Source of the DNA: Aedoeadaptatus acetigenes
GTDB taxonomy: Bacteria; Bacillota; Clostridia; Tissierellales; Peptoniphilaceae
DNA length: 64,000 nt
Assembly: GCF_025566985.1 (NCBI RefSeq)
Contig: NZ_JAOQJD010000005.1
Location: forward strand, 1-64,000
Direction of reading: 5' to 3'
Position numbers and translations under genes: made by a program. The notes beneath the pieces are model-generated. The model saw only the letters and a list, made by a program, of their open reading frames with translations, had not been told where the DNA came from and made no database searches. Below, in pieces: positions 51,172-60,360 of the stretch. Within the stretch, counting starts at the first letter, position 1, and each line of letters opens with the position of its first letter.

Positions 51172-51489
51172 ATGAGCCACGAACACGAACACGATCACGA
51201 TCACGAACACGAGGAAATGGACGTCATTACGCTGACATTGGAAGATGACAGCGAATTGGACTGCGCCGTCATCGGCATTTTCCCCTTTGAAGAAAAAGAC
51301 TACATCGCTTTGTTGCCCTTAAAAGGCGACGAAGTGGACGAAGACGCCTCCGTTCTGATTTACGAATACACCGAATTGGAAGACGAAGAATTGGAATTGG
51401 TCTTTATCGAAGACGAAGACTATTTCAACCGCGTCGCCGACGAATTCGAAAGCCTCTATGCGGAAGACGTGGAAGATCAAGGAGAATAA
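51172..51489 (+). CDS. DUF1292 protein with His-rich N-terminus
   Basis: A 105-residue acidic protein. Residues 1-16 are MSHEHEHDHDHEHEEM, alternating His and acid, a likely metal-binding tail. The rest is the DUF1292 domain (ITLTLEDDSELDCAVIGIFPFEEKDYIALLP, then IYEYTELEDEELELVFIEDEDYF). The function of the family is unknown. It starts two bases after the pepD stop codon. Its stop lies inside or just before the start of the next gene. Confidence 0.9.
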   Translation: MSHEHEHDHDHEHEEMDVITLTLEDDSELDCAVIGIFPFEEKDYIALLPLKGDEVDEDASVLIYEYTELEDEELELVFIEDEDYFNRVADEFESLYAEDVEDQGE

Positions 51490-52402
51490 CATTACGGAGC
51501 CATTTCCCTATCGAAGCTTCAGCACCTACGCCAAGGATGCTTTCGGCATGAAAGTATACAAGGTGCCCATTCACTTGAAGGGCAGCTGTCCCAATCGCGA
51601 CGGCACCGTCGGGGTGGGCGGCTGCATCTTTTGCGGCGAAGAGGGAGGCAGCTTCGAATGGATTCAAGGAAGCGTACGGGAACAGTTTCGAGAAAACAAG
51701 GCGCGAATGAAGGCGCGGTACAAGGCCCAAGGCTTTATCCCGTATTTTCAAAATTTTACGGGCACCTACCTTCCTCTGGCCGACTTTAAAGAAAATTTAG
51801 AGGCGGTGGCGGAAGAAGACATCGTCGGCGTCTCCGTATCCACGCGGCCGGACTGTGTGGACGACGAATATTTATCGGCGGCGAAGGAAATTTTTCCGGA
51901 TAAGGTCGTCACCTTCGAATTGGGCCTGCAATCGGCCAATGAAAAGACACTGGAAGCGATCAATCGCGGCCACGGCATCGACGAATTTATCGACGCGTCG
52001 AAGCGGATCAAGGAAAAAGGCCTGAGGCTTGCGGTCCATATGATTTTGGATCTGCCTTGGGACAGCCGAGACGACGTGCTCAGAGGCGCCGAATTATTGG
52101 CCCGCGTCGGTGCCGACGAGGTGAAGATTCACAATCTTTACGTGGCGAAGCACACCAAACTCGCCGACATGTACACCACCGGCACCTTCGTGCCCCTTCC
52201 CATGGAAGAGTTTATGGAGCGGGTGATCTCATTTCTGGAGCATCTGCCTCCGGAGACGGTTATCGGCCGTCTTTTGGGACGTGCGCCGGAAAAAGACGTG
52301 TTGTTCGCCAATTGGAATAGAAGCTGGTACTACATTCGCGACGAAATCGTACGGCGAATGATTGAGGAAAATCGGCCGCAAGGTCATTTGTATAGGAAAT
52401 AG
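51458..52402 (+). CDS. radical SAM protein, TIGR01212/YhcC family
   Basis: A radical SAM protein of up to 314 residues with the YhcC-type cluster motif GSCPNRDGTVGVGGCIFCGEEG, then LPLADFKENLEA, VSVSTRPDCVDDE and the family C-terminus. The role of the family is poorly defined. The start is odd. The only upstream ATG (51458) lies in the DUF1292 gene without a ribosome site. A strong AAGGAG (51479-51484) instead points to an in-frame ATT at 51491 as a possible rare start. An ATG at 51549 would cut conserved sequence. Confidence 0.85.
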   Translation: MRKTWKIKENNITEPFPYRSFSTYAKDAFGMKVYKVPIHLKGSCPNRDGTVGVGGCIFCGEEGGSFEWIQGSVREQFRENKARMKARYKAQGFIPYFQNFTGTYLPLADFKENLEAVAEEDIVGVSVSTRPDCVDDEYLSAAKEIFPDKVVTFELGLQSANEKTLEAINRGHGIDEFIDASKRIKEKGLRLAVHMILDLPWDSRDDVLRGAELLARVGADEVKIHNLYVAKHTKLADMYTTGTFVPLPMEEFMERVISFLEHLPPETVIGRLLGRAPEKDVLFANWNRSWYYIRDEIVRRMIEENRPQGHLYRK

Positions 52403-52418
52403 AGAAAGGATGATTACA

Positions 52419-52844
52419 ATGATTCGTTATATCTTAGGAGCAAAAGGTGCAGGAAAAACGAAATGGTTAATCGACCACGCCAATGAAGACCACGAAGGCG
52501 GCAACGGCAACATCGCTTTTGTTGAAGTCGACGACGACCACATTTTCAGCTTGGATTACAATGTGCGCTTAATTAACGCCACGGAATACAATCTCACCAA
52601 TTTAGACGAATTCTACGGCTTTTTAAGCGGCATGTTCGCCATGGACTACGACTTGGAAAAAGTTTACGTCGACGGCATGTACAAGGTCATGGACCTCTCC
52701 ATCGAAGACTTGAAGGATTTGGCCAATCGCCTGGAAACCTTGGGCATGGAAAACCGCCAAATCTACATTAACGTCAATTACGTGGAAGCGGACTTCCCGG
52801 AAGAATTAAAACAATACGCACAAGAAGTTTCTTTGGAAGGTTAA
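52419..52844 (+). CDS. small P-loop protein
   Basis: A 141-residue protein with an N-terminal Walker A (MIRYILGAKGAGKTKWLI). A possible Walker B, VYVDGM, lies at about 85-90. Otherwise it is an acidic single-domain protein. It resembles small Firmicutes proteins annotated only as ATP-binding. The second ATG (52419) is chosen for its spacing from AAAGGA; the first is at 52410. The function is unknown. It is followed by two more small genes of unknown function. Confidence 0.8.
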   Translation: MIRYILGAKGAGKTKWLIDHANEDHEGGNGNIAFVEVDDDHIFSLDYNVRLINATEYNLTNLDEFYGFLSGMFAMDYDLEKVYVDGMYKVMDLSIEDLKDLANRLETLGMENRQIYINVNYVEADFPEELKQYAQEVSLEG

Positions 52845-52863
52845 CGACTGACAGGGGATTGGA

Positions 52864-52953
52864 ATGAAATCGAACAAGACATTTATCCGAATCGTGGCCG
52901 TAATTTTATGCTTAGCAATGGTGTTGCCGGTACTGATCAATGCATTCTTATGA
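52864..52953 (+). CDS. very small membrane protein (29 residues)
   Basis: A short gene too small for normal gene finding: MKSNKTFIRIVAVILCLAMV and nine more residues. A basic start (KSNK..R) is followed by one membrane helix of about 18 residues. An AGGGG-type ribosome site precedes the ATG. The stop TGA at 52951 overlaps nothing, but the next gene starts 11 bp later. It sits in a small-protein cluster. Function unknown. Confidence 0.55.
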   Translation: MKSNKTFIRIVAVILCLAMVLPVLINAFL

Positions 52954-52963
52954 TGAGGACTCC

Positions 52964-53518
52964 ATGGCCATGGAGCCGATTTGCGACAAGTGGTTTCAGC
53001 ACTTTATGGAGAGGCGTAGCGCCTTGATTCGCGCCTATGAGCGCGGCGATTTAAACAAAAAGGAATTTTTGCAGACGAATTTAAAGGACATGCACAGCAG
53101 CAATGTGCGCCCCTTTTTTCTCATCGATCGGCTGGAGAAGGGGATCTTTAATTACCAATACTACAACGCCTTGGCCAAAAGCTACCGCATGGAGGCTCGG
53201 CGCGTGAAGCGGATGCAGAAGAGCAACCGAGAGTATTGCCGCTCCCTTTCTTTGGCTGAAAAATATTACGGAAAAAAAGATGACACGATCTTGGAAATTT
53301 TGGATTTTGTCGATTACAAAAATGTCTACGGCTACTTCGTTCACTGCGACGGAAAGAAATTGCAAGACCGTCTCTTTGAAATCGTCTTTATCGAGTATCC
53401 GGAGTATATTTTGCATTCCACGTCCAAACGGGTTTATGAAGACTTAGTCGATCGGGGCGTTTTCATGGAAGAAAAAAAACGCTCCAAAATCGACACCTAC
53501 ATCAACGACAGGTATTAG
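52964..53518 (+). CDS. DUF6648-like protein of unknown function
   Basis: A 184-residue, Lys/Arg-rich helical cytoplasmic protein. The block FFLIDRLEKGIFNYQYYNALAKSY followed by KYYGKKDDTILEIL resembles a Clostridia family that I recall as DUF6648; that name is tentative. The start at 52964 follows GAGGA; 52970 and 52940 are alternatives. No catalytic motif is visible. Confidence 0.75.
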   Translation: MAMEPICDKWFQHFMERRSALIRAYERGDLNKKEFLQTNLKDMHSSNVRPFFLIDRLEKGIFNYQYYNALAKSYRMEARRVKRMQKSNREYCRSLSLAEKYYGKKDDTILEILDFVDYKNVYGYFVHCDGKKLQDRLFEIVFIEYPEYILHSTSKRVYEDLVDRGVFMEEKKRSKIDTYINDRY

Positions 53519-53538
53519 AACCGAGAAAGGGGCAAGGA

Positions 53539-54771
53539 TTGGATTACAAGCACTTAGAAAAGACGGATCCTGAAATCTATTCGCTGGTACAAAAGGAAAC
53601 CGAGCGGCAACAAAGTCACATCGAGCTCATCGCCTCGGAAAACTTTGTCTCTTACGCCGTCATGGAGGCTATGGGATCGCCACTGACCAATAAATACGCC
53701 GAAGGCCTGCCCGGCGCCCGCTACTACGGCGGCTGCCAAGTGGTGGACGAAGTGGAACAATTGGCCATCGATCGCTTTAAAGCCCTCTACGGTGCCGATC
53801 ACGCCAATGTACAGCCCCATAGCGGCGCCAATGCCAATATGGCCGTGTACTTGGGTCTCTTAAAGCCCGGCGATCGGATCTTGGGCATGAACTTAAGTCA
53901 GGGCGGCCACTTGTCTCACGGAAGCCCGGTGAATATCTCGGGAAAATACTTCGACATCGTGGATTACGGCGTCGATGAAAAGACGGGTCGCATCGACTAC
54001 GACGCCTTTGAAGCAGCGGTAAAGGAATACAAACCGAAGCTCGTTATCGGCGGCGCGTCGGCCTATCCGAGAAAGATCGACTTTAAGCGCATGGCGGAGG
54101 TCGTGAAGGCGAGCGGTGCCTACTTTATGGTGGACATGGCCCACATTGCCGGCCTCGTGGCCACGGGCTATCACGAAAATCCTGTGCCCTACGCCGACGT
54201 GGTAACCACCACCACCCATAAGACTCTCAGGGGCCCCAGAGGCGGCGCCATTCTTTGCACGGAAGAATTGCACAAAACCATCGACAAGGCCGTGTTCCCC
54301 GGACTGCAAGGCGGCCCCTTGGAACACGTAATCGCGGCAAAAGCCGTGGCCTTCCACGAAGCGGCGCAACCGGATTTCAAGGTGTACTGCAAGCAAATCA
54401 TCGACAACGCCAAGGCCATGGAAAAAGTGTTCTTGGAACAAGGCGTGGATTTGGTTTCCGGCGGTACGGACAATCACCTGTTGCTCTTGGACCTTCGTTC
54501 CCTGAAGTTAACGGGTAAAGAGGCTGAAAAGTTGTTAAACGACAGCGGCCTCGCCACAAATAAAAACATGATCCCCTACGATCCCGAATCGCCCATGGTG
54601 ACCAGCGGCATTCGCATCGGCACCCCGGCCATGACGACCTTGGGCGCGAAAGAAGAAGACGCGGCCTATGTGGCGCAAATCATGGTGGATCTCTTGAAAA
54701 AAGAAATTACGGAAGACCAAGCAAAAGACCGCGTGCGGATTTTTTGCGAAAAATTTCCTCTGTACAAATAA
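53539..54771 (+). CDS. glyA: serine hydroxymethyltransferase
   Basis: A 410-residue PLP enzyme converting serine and tetrahydrofolate to glycine and methylene-THF. IELIASENFVSYAVMEAMGS, the PLP lysine in VTTTTHKTLRGPRGG (about 229), and the LPGARYYGG block are typical. The start is TTG at 53539 with GGCAAGGA upstream. A terminator follows. It is a single gene between small proteins and the DUF512 gene. Confidence 0.96.
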   Translation: MDYKHLEKTDPEIYSLVQKETERQQSHIELIASENFVSYAVMEAMGSPLTNKYAEGLPGARYYGGCQVVDEVEQLAIDRFKALYGADHANVQPHSGANANMAVYLGLLKPGDRILGMNLSQGGHLSHGSPVNISGKYFDIVDYGVDEKTGRIDYDAFEAAVKEYKPKLVIGGASAYPRKIDFKRMAEVVKASGAYFMVDMAHIAGLVATGYHENPVPYADVVTTTTHKTLRGPRGGAILCTEELHKTIDKAVFPGLQGGPLEHVIAAKAVAFHEAAQPDFKVYCKQIIDNAKAMEKVFLEQGVDLVSGGTDNHLLLLDLRSLKLTGKEAEKLLNDSGLATNKNMIPYDPESPMVTSGIRIGTPAMTTLGAKEEDAAYVAQIMVDLLKKEITEDQAKDRVRIFCEKFPLYK

Positions 54772-54777
54772 AGCGGG

Positions 54778-54800
54778 AAGGACTCGAAAGAGTCCTTTTC
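54778..54800 (+). terminator. terminator of glyA
   Basis: AAGGACTC, loop GAAA, GAGTCCTT, then T4. Confidence 0.87.
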
Positions 54801-54822
54801 TATTACGGCCATAGGAGGCGCC

Positions 54823-56166
54823 ATGAACCCTTATGAAATCGACATCGTTCATAAAGCATTAAATACCATTCGCTCTGTCGATCCCGGGTCCATCGGCGAA
54901 GAGTTGGAAATCGAAGCCGGCGACCGATTGATCGCCATTAACGACAACGAGGTGAGGGATGTCATCGACTATCGCTACGAATCGGCCAACGAATACATCA
55001 CCCTCACCATCGAAAAGAAAGACGGCGAACTGATTCTCTACGACATTGAAAAAGACGTGGAGGAGCCTATCGGACTCAATTTCGTCACGCCGCTTTTGGA
55101 CACGCAAAAGACCTGCTCCAATCGCTGCCTCTTTTGCTTTATCGACCAGATGCCGCCGAATATGCGCGACAGCCTCTACATTAAAGACGACGACTCCAGG
55201 CTCTCTTTTCTTCAGGGCAATTACATTACCCTTACCAATATAAAAAAAGAAGATTTCGATCGCATGATCGCCTATGGCCTGAGCCCCATCAATGTGTCGG
55301 TGCATACGACCAATCCCGAGCTCCGGGTGGAGCTGTTAAAGAATCCGTCGGCGGGAAAGATTATGGAGGACATGAAGCGCCTGGCCCATGCGGGCATCGT
55401 CATGAACGCGCAAATCGTGCTGCTCCCCGGTGTGAACGACGGGGAGGAACTGAAGCGCACCTTGAGGGACTTGGCGTCTCTCATGCCCCAAGTAGCCTCT
55501 GTGGCCATGGTGCCCGTGGGGCTATCCAAGTATCGGGACCATTTGCCGAAGCTTTCCCCCTACACGAAGGATCAGGCGCGGGAAGTGATCGCCATCGCCG
55601 AGGCCTTTGCGGAGGAGATGCGAAAAATCTGCGGTCGCCATTGGGTCTACGCCTCCGATGAGTTTTACCTCATCGCCGAAAAGGATATGCCCGAGGCGGA
55701 TTTCTACGACGGCTACCCGCAGTACGAAAACGGCGTGGGGCTTATGCGCTCCTTCTACGAAGAATTCAAAGAAGCCCTGGATCGGGCGGAAGGGACGTAT
55801 CGTTCCAAAATCACTTTAGCCACGGGAGAGTATGCGGCGCCTTTGTTTGAAGAACTGGCCCATATGATTCACGAAAAATTCCCCGGCATTCAATGCGACG
55901 TGGTTACCATAAAGAACGACTTTTTCGGCGACACGGTAAAAGTGGCGGGGCTCTTGACGGCGGAGGACGTAGTCCGTCAATTGAAAGGTAAAATCCACGA
56001 TGCTATAATGTTACCTATGTCAATGTTTCGAAGCGACCGTGCCATCACTTTGGACGATGTAACGGTGGAAGCTTTGGAAAAAGAATTAGGTGCGAAGATT
56101 ATAACCGTAAGCAACAACGGTGCGGAATTTTTAGAAAAATGTTTGGAGGTGCGTCCTGTTGAATAG
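54823..56166 (+). CDS. DUF512 radical SAM / PDZ protein
   Basis: A 447-residue protein. An N-terminal PDZ-like part (about 1-70, IGEELEIEAGDRLIAINDNEVRD) is followed by a radical SAM domain with CSNRCLFCFIDQMPPNMR (cluster Cys about 90-98). A C-terminal DUF512 domain covers about 280-440. It is a known companion gene directly upstream of der in Firmicutes. The function is unproven. It overlaps der by 8 bp and contains a promoter-like element for der near its end (56001-56009). Confidence 0.92.
   Translation: MNPYEIDIVHKALNTIRSVDPGSIGEELEIEAGDRLIAINDNEVRDVIDYRYESANEYITLTIEKKDGELILYDIEKDVEEPIGLNFVTPLLDTQKTCSNRCLFCFIDQMPPNMRDSLYIKDDDSRLSFLQGNYITLTNIKKEDFDRMIAYGLSPINVSVHTTNPELRVELLKNPSAGKIMEDMKRLAHAGIVMNAQIVLLPGVNDGEELKRTLRDLASLMPQVASVAMVPVGLSKYRDHLPKLSPYTKDQAREVIAIAEAFAEEMRKICGRHWVYASDEFYLIAEKDMPEADFYDGYPQYENGVGLMRSFYEEFKEALDRAEGTYRSKITLATGEYAAPLFEELAHMIHEKFPGIQCDVVTIKNDFFGDTVKVAGLLTAEDVVRQLKGKIHDAIMLPMSMFRSDRAITLDDVTVEALEKELGAKIITVSNNGAEFLEKCLEVRPVE
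56001..56009 (+). promoter_or_regulatory. extended -10 element inside the DUF512 gene, possible der promoter
   Basis: TGCTATAAT, 150 bp before the der start. It resembles the other promoters of the window. Confidence 0.45.
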
Positions 56167-57466
56167 ACCGGTCGTCTGTATATTGGGTCGCCCCAATGTG
56201 GGCAAAAGTACCTTATTTAATGTGCTGACGCGCTCGAAAATATCCATTACCGAGGATACGCCGGGCGTGACGCGAGACAGAATCTATGCCAAGGCTACGT
56301 GGCTCGATCATGAATTTACTTTAATCGATACGGGCGGGCTGGATCCCTCCAGCGACGAGACCTTTATGCCTGAGATCATGGCCCAGGCGGAAGTGGCCGT
56401 GGAAAATGCGCAAATCATTTTGTTTGTCGTCGACGGAAAAGAAGGCCTGACTACCGTGGATCGGGAAGTGGCCGCCTACATTCGAAAGAGCGGAAAAGAA
56501 GCCCTTCTCGTCGTCAATAAAATGGATGCCAAGGAATCGGAAGACCATCGCTACGATTTTTACGAGTTGGGCTTAGGCGAGCCCTACACAATCAGCGCCG
56601 AGCAGTCCCGGGGCATCGGCGATTTGCTGGACGCCACGGTGGCCTCCTTTCCAAAGGTGGAAGAAGATGATTTCCGCGACGAAATTAAAGTGGCCTTTAT
56701 CGGAAAACCCAATGCGGGAAAATCATCCCTGGTGAACCGCATTTTAGGGGAAGAGCGCTCCATCGTAACGAACATTCCCGGTACGACTCGGGACTCCATT
56801 CACTCCTTCTTCGAATACGAAGACACGGACTACGTGCTCATCGACACGGCGGGCCTTCGAAAGCGCAAAAAAATCAACGAAAAAGTGGAACGCTACTCCG
56901 TGGTGCGCACTTTAAGAAGCATCGAGCTGGCCGACGTGTGCGTGCTTTTAATCGACGCCACGGAAGGGGTCAGCGAGCAGGATTCGAAGATCGCAGGCTA
57001 CGCCCACGACAACAACAAGGCCATGATTATCGCCGTGAACAAGTGGGATGCCATCGAAAAAGAAACCCGCACCATGAAGCAATTCGAAGAGGCCATTCGC
57101 ATGGAGCTGCCCTTTTTAAACTACGCGCCCATGATTTTCATCTCGGCCCTGACAGGTTCTCGCGTGGAAAAATTGTTGAACATGATTCACGTGGTCAATA
57201 ACAATTACTCCCTCAGGATTCAAACCGGGGTCTTAAACGACATTATGAACCGGGCCGTCTTAATGAATCAGCCCCCTTCGGATAAGGGCAAGCGCGGGAA
57301 GCTTTACTACGCGAGCCAAGTCTCGGCCAGACCGCCGAAAATCGTGCTGTCCGTCAACGACAAGGAACTTTTCCACTTCACCTATTTGCGTTATTTGGAA
57401 AATCAAATTCGCGCGGCCTATCGCTTCGACGGCGTACCCATTATTATGGAGTTGAGGAATCGATGA
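56159..57466 (+). CDS. der: ribosome biogenesis GTPase Der (EngA)
   Basis: A 435-residue double-GTPase that acts in 50S subunit assembly. First G domain: GRPNVGKSTLFN, TPGVTRD, DTGG, NKMD. Second G domain: GKPNAGKSSLVNR, PGTTRDS, DTAGLRK, NKWD. A C-terminal KH-like domain follows. The start is TTG at 56159 behind GGAGGTG. The length is normal. Confidence 0.96.
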   Translation: MNRPVVCILGRPNVGKSTLFNVLTRSKISITEDTPGVTRDRIYAKATWLDHEFTLIDTGGLDPSSDETFMPEIMAQAEVAVENAQIILFVVDGKEGLTTVDREVAAYIRKSGKEALLVVNKMDAKESEDHRYDFYELGLGEPYTISAEQSRGIGDLLDATVASFPKVEEDDFRDEIKVAFIGKPNAGKSSLVNRILGEERSIVTNIPGTTRDSIHSFFEYEDTDYVLIDTAGLRKRKKINEKVERYSVVRTLRSIELADVCVLLIDATEGVSEQDSKIAGYAHDNNKAMIIAVNKWDAIEKETRTMKQFEEAIRMELPFLNYAPMIFISALTGSRVEKLLNMIHVVNNNYSLRIQTGVLNDIMNRAVLMNQPPSDKGKRGKLYYASQVSARPPKIVLSVNDKELFHFTYLRYLENQIRAAYRFDGVPIIMELRNR

Positions 57467-58047
57467 AGACGCTCCTCGTATTTTTCGCCTGCTACTTGGT
57501 GGGTTCTGTTTCCGGTGCTTATATTTTAAGCCGCGTGTTTTTCCACAAAGACATTCGCGACGAAGGAAGCGGCAATGCCGGCACCACCAATGCCGTGCGG
57601 GTCATGGGGAAGAAGCTGGGCTACACCACGTTCGCCATCGACGTATTAAAAGGCGTGGTGGCCATGGCTTTACTCGCGCCCATGTTGGACGAATCCATAC
57701 GGCTTTTCGCCGCCCTTTTCGTCGTTCTGGGCCACGACTTTCCCTTTTATCTGGGTTTTCGCGGCGGCAAAGGCATTGCCACAACCTTCGGCTCCTATAC
57801 GACGCTTGAGCCTCTATGGGGAGGCGTAGCGGCCGTGGCCGGCGTCATCGCAGCGAAGCTCACCAAATACGTGAGCGTCGGGTCCTTGACCTTTCTCAGC
57901 CTGAGTAGTGCGGCCATGCTTATAAAATACGGAAGCATCGGCTACAATCGCTGGGCGATTCTCGCCCTGTGGCTTATGGGCTTTATTCGCCATAAAGACA
58001 ATTTGATTCGCTTGAAAGAAGGCAGAGAAAACAAGATCGGAGGTTGA
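57463..58047 (+). CDS. plsY: glycerol-3-phosphate acyltransferase PlsY
   Basis: A 194-residue membrane enzyme that transfers an acyl group from acyl phosphate to glycerol 3-phosphate. The conserved loops GSGNAGTTNAVRVMGKKLG, GHDFPFYLGFRGGKGIAT and the C-terminal IRHKDNLIRLKEGRE are present, with about five membrane helices. It overlaps der by 4 bp and precedes gpsA, which makes its substrate. Confidence 0.94.
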   Translation: MKTLLVFFACYLVGSVSGAYILSRVFFHKDIRDEGSGNAGTTNAVRVMGKKLGYTTFAIDVLKGVVAMALLAPMLDESIRLFAALFVVLGHDFPFYLGFRGGKGIATTFGSYTTLEPLWGGVAAVAGVIAAKLTKYVSVGSLTFLSLSSAAMLIKYGSIGYNRWAILALWLMGFIRHKDNLIRLKEGRENKIGG

Positions 58048-58051
58048 TTCG

Positions 58052-59056
58052 GTGAAGATCGGAATTTTAGGTTGCGGCAGTTGGGGCAGCGCCATTGCCA
58101 ATCTCTTGGCCCGCATCGGCCACGAGGTGCATATGTACACACGCAACGAAAAACAATACGCGCGGATTCAATCGGTGGGGGACAATCCCGGCTATTTAGA
58201 GGATTTCACCTTCGATCCGTCCATTCAGGTGCACCTTTCTGTGGAAGAAACCATCGACGGTGCCGACGGCATCGTCTTGGCCGTGCCCACAGGGGCGGTG
58301 CGCTCCACCATGGAAGCCGTGGCTCGGGCGGGATCGAAAGCCCCGGTCATTAATCTGGCCAAGGGATTGGAACAGGGAAGCCATCTGCGCCTCTCTCAGG
58401 TGGCCAAAGAAATCCTGCCCGATTCGCCCTACATCGTCTTATCCGGGCCTTCCCATGCGGAAGAGGTGGCGAAATTCATGCCCACCACCGTCTTGGTCTG
58501 CGCCGAAGACGAAAAACACGCCCTGTGGGCCCAAGACTTATTTACTTACGACAGCTTCCGCGTCTACGTTCAAGATGATATGATCGGCGTGGAAATCGGA
58601 GGCGCATTAAAAAATATTATCGCCCTCGGCGCCGGTCTTTCCGATGGTCTGGGCTACGGCGACAATGCCAAGGCCGCCTTGATGACCCGGGGCCTTACGG
58701 AAATTCAGCGTTTAGGCATCGCCCTCGGCGCAAAGCCAATTACCTTTCAGGGCCTTTCCGGAATCGGCGATTTAATCGTCACTTGCACCAGCGTGCACAG
58801 CCGCAATTGGCGCTTCGGCAACCTCATCGGCAAGGGCACGGATCCCGATGCCGCCATCGAAAAAGTGGGCATGGTGGTGGAAGGGTATAAAACCACGAAG
58901 GCCTGCTACGAACTCTCTCGGGAGCTTGGCATCGAAATGCCCATTACCGAAAAACTCTACGACGTCTTGTACCGCGGCGCCGATCCCGGGCAGGCCGTGT
59001 CGGATCTCATGCAGCGGCCCAATAAACACGAAAACGAGAAGATATTTTTACTATGA
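58052..59056 (+). CDS. gpsA: NAD(P)-dependent glycerol-3-phosphate dehydrogenase
   Basis: A 334-residue enzyme that makes sn-glycerol 3-phosphate for lipids. The N-terminal GCGSWGSAIANLLARIGH motif is followed by the LSGPSHAEEVAKF block, the catalytic Lys in GGALKNIIALGAG and LTCT-like VTCTSVHSRNW. The start is GTG at 58052 behind GGAGG. It follows plsY by 4 bp and overlaps the next gene by 4 bp. Confidence 0.95.
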   Translation: MKIGILGCGSWGSAIANLLARIGHEVHMYTRNEKQYARIQSVGDNPGYLEDFTFDPSIQVHLSVEETIDGADGIVLAVPTGAVRSTMEAVARAGSKAPVINLAKGLEQGSHLRLSQVAKEILPDSPYIVLSGPSHAEEVAKFMPTTVLVCAEDEKHALWAQDLFTYDSFRVYVQDDMIGVEIGGALKNIIALGAGLSDGLGYGDNAKAALMTRGLTEIQRLGIALGAKPITFQGLSGIGDLIVTCTSVHSRNWRFGNLIGKGTDPDAAIEKVGMVVEGYKTTKACYELSRELGIEMPITEKLYDVLYRGADPGQAVSDLMQRPNKHENEKIFLL

Positions 59057-60345
59057 CTCAAAGTTCGAACGTTCGAAAAAAAATTCGACGGCGGCAGAAC
59101 CGGAAGAAAAAGCGCAGGCGGCTTCTTCTCGTCCTCCTTCTGTTGTTGATTTTAGCAGGCGGTGGCTACTCCGTTTATTACCGCCTGGTTTGTGCGCCTA
59201 AAACGGAGCAGCCCCAAGAGGTGTGTTTTCGCGACGTGGTCCGCGGCGACGGCTACCTGCTTTTTGACGAAGAGACGATCTTCACAAAGGCGAGCGGCAC
59301 CGCCGTTTACAATGTGCGGGAAGGAAAGAAGGTGCCAAAGGGTTTTCGCGTGGCGGATATTAATGTCATGAACGACAATTCCAAGGTGAAGGACCAGCTT
59401 ATTCGAATTCAGGCAGCCATCGACTTTAAAAACGACCGCACCTCGGAAAAATCCAAGGACAGGATCAACGAAGAAGACGAAAATGTCATTCGAAACATTC
59501 AGCGCTTCATTCGCGACGAGGATTACGAAAAACTGATTTCCTCCATTAATACCTTGGATTTAAGCACGAAACATACGGTGAATGTGTCGGAACTCAACGA
59601 GTTGTTGAAACTTTCCATTCCCGAGTTGGAAGAGAAAAAAGATCGGCTCACTCGCCGCATTGCCTCTACCAGTGCCGATTACGTGGCCCCTTCATCGGGG
59701 ATCGTAAGCTACACTTTCGACGACTTTAAAAAAGAGCTGTCCCTGGAGAATGACGACGATACCTTTACCGCAGCCTATTTGAGCGGAGTGAGCATCGAGC
59801 CTTTGACTCGGGGGGAAAATCAGGTAAAAGAAGGCAGGGCCTTTTTCCGTACCATCAGCGACACGGCCTATAAAATTGCCTTGCCTGTGGACGACGCGCG
59901 ATTGGTAAAAGACGAAATGGGAAAAATGGTGACGGTTAGAATCGGAAAAGTCGTCACCGAAGCGCGGGTGGAATCCGTAGTAGGCGACGACGATTCGCCT
60001 GTGGTGATTTTAAGCCTGCAAGATAAACTGCAGGAAGTCTATCGACCCCGGAAGCAAAAGACCACCATTATAAAAAGCGAATCCCCGGCCCTGAAGATTC
60101 CAACCACGGCCATCGTCAAAGGAAAACACGGCGAAAAAGGCGTCTACGTCGATGCCGTGCGCCGATTCGTCACCTTTGTGCCGGTGGAGGTCCTGTCGAT
60201 TCGTGACAAAGCCGCCTACATCAGCATGGGCGACGACAAAGGCATGATTAAAAACAAAAAAGGCAAAGAAGTGACCACTTTGCGCCCCACCAACGAAGTC
60301 ATCGTGGAGCCGAAGAAGGTCCGAAAAGATAAAATTGTGTATTGA
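59053..60345 (+). CDS. HlyD-like membrane protein upstream of the SepF cluster
   Basis: A 430-residue protein. A strongly basic N-terminus (KKIRRRQNRKKKRRR) is followed by one membrane helix (about 24-38) and a long outside part. Segment YVAPSSGIVSYTFDDFKKEL and the later beta-rich stretch resemble HlyD-type adaptor proteins found next to ylmE/sepF in Clostridia. The inward-facing charge pattern predicts an outside C-terminus. A role in division or envelope assembly is suggested only by neighbours. A partner transporter is not in the window. Confidence 0.8.
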   Translation: MTQSSNVRKKIRRRQNRKKKRRRLLLVLLLLLILAGGGYSVYYRLVCAPKTEQPQEVCFRDVVRGDGYLLFDEETIFTKASGTAVYNVREGKKVPKGFRVADINVMNDNSKVKDQLIRIQAAIDFKNDRTSEKSKDRINEEDENVIRNIQRFIRDEDYEKLISSINTLDLSTKHTVNVSELNELLKLSIPELEEKKDRLTRRIASTSADYVAPSSGIVSYTFDDFKKELSLENDDDTFTAAYLSGVSIEPLTRGENQVKEGRAFFRTISDTAYKIALPVDDARLVKDEMGKMVTVRIGKVVTEARVESVVGDDDSPVVILSLQDKLQEVYRPRKQKTTIIKSESPALKIPTTAIVKGKHGEKGVYVDAVRRFVTFVPVEVLSIRDKAAYISMGDDKGMIKNKKGKEVTTLRPTNEVIVEPKKVRKDKIVY

Positions 60346-60360
60346 TAACAGGAGGTGCGT

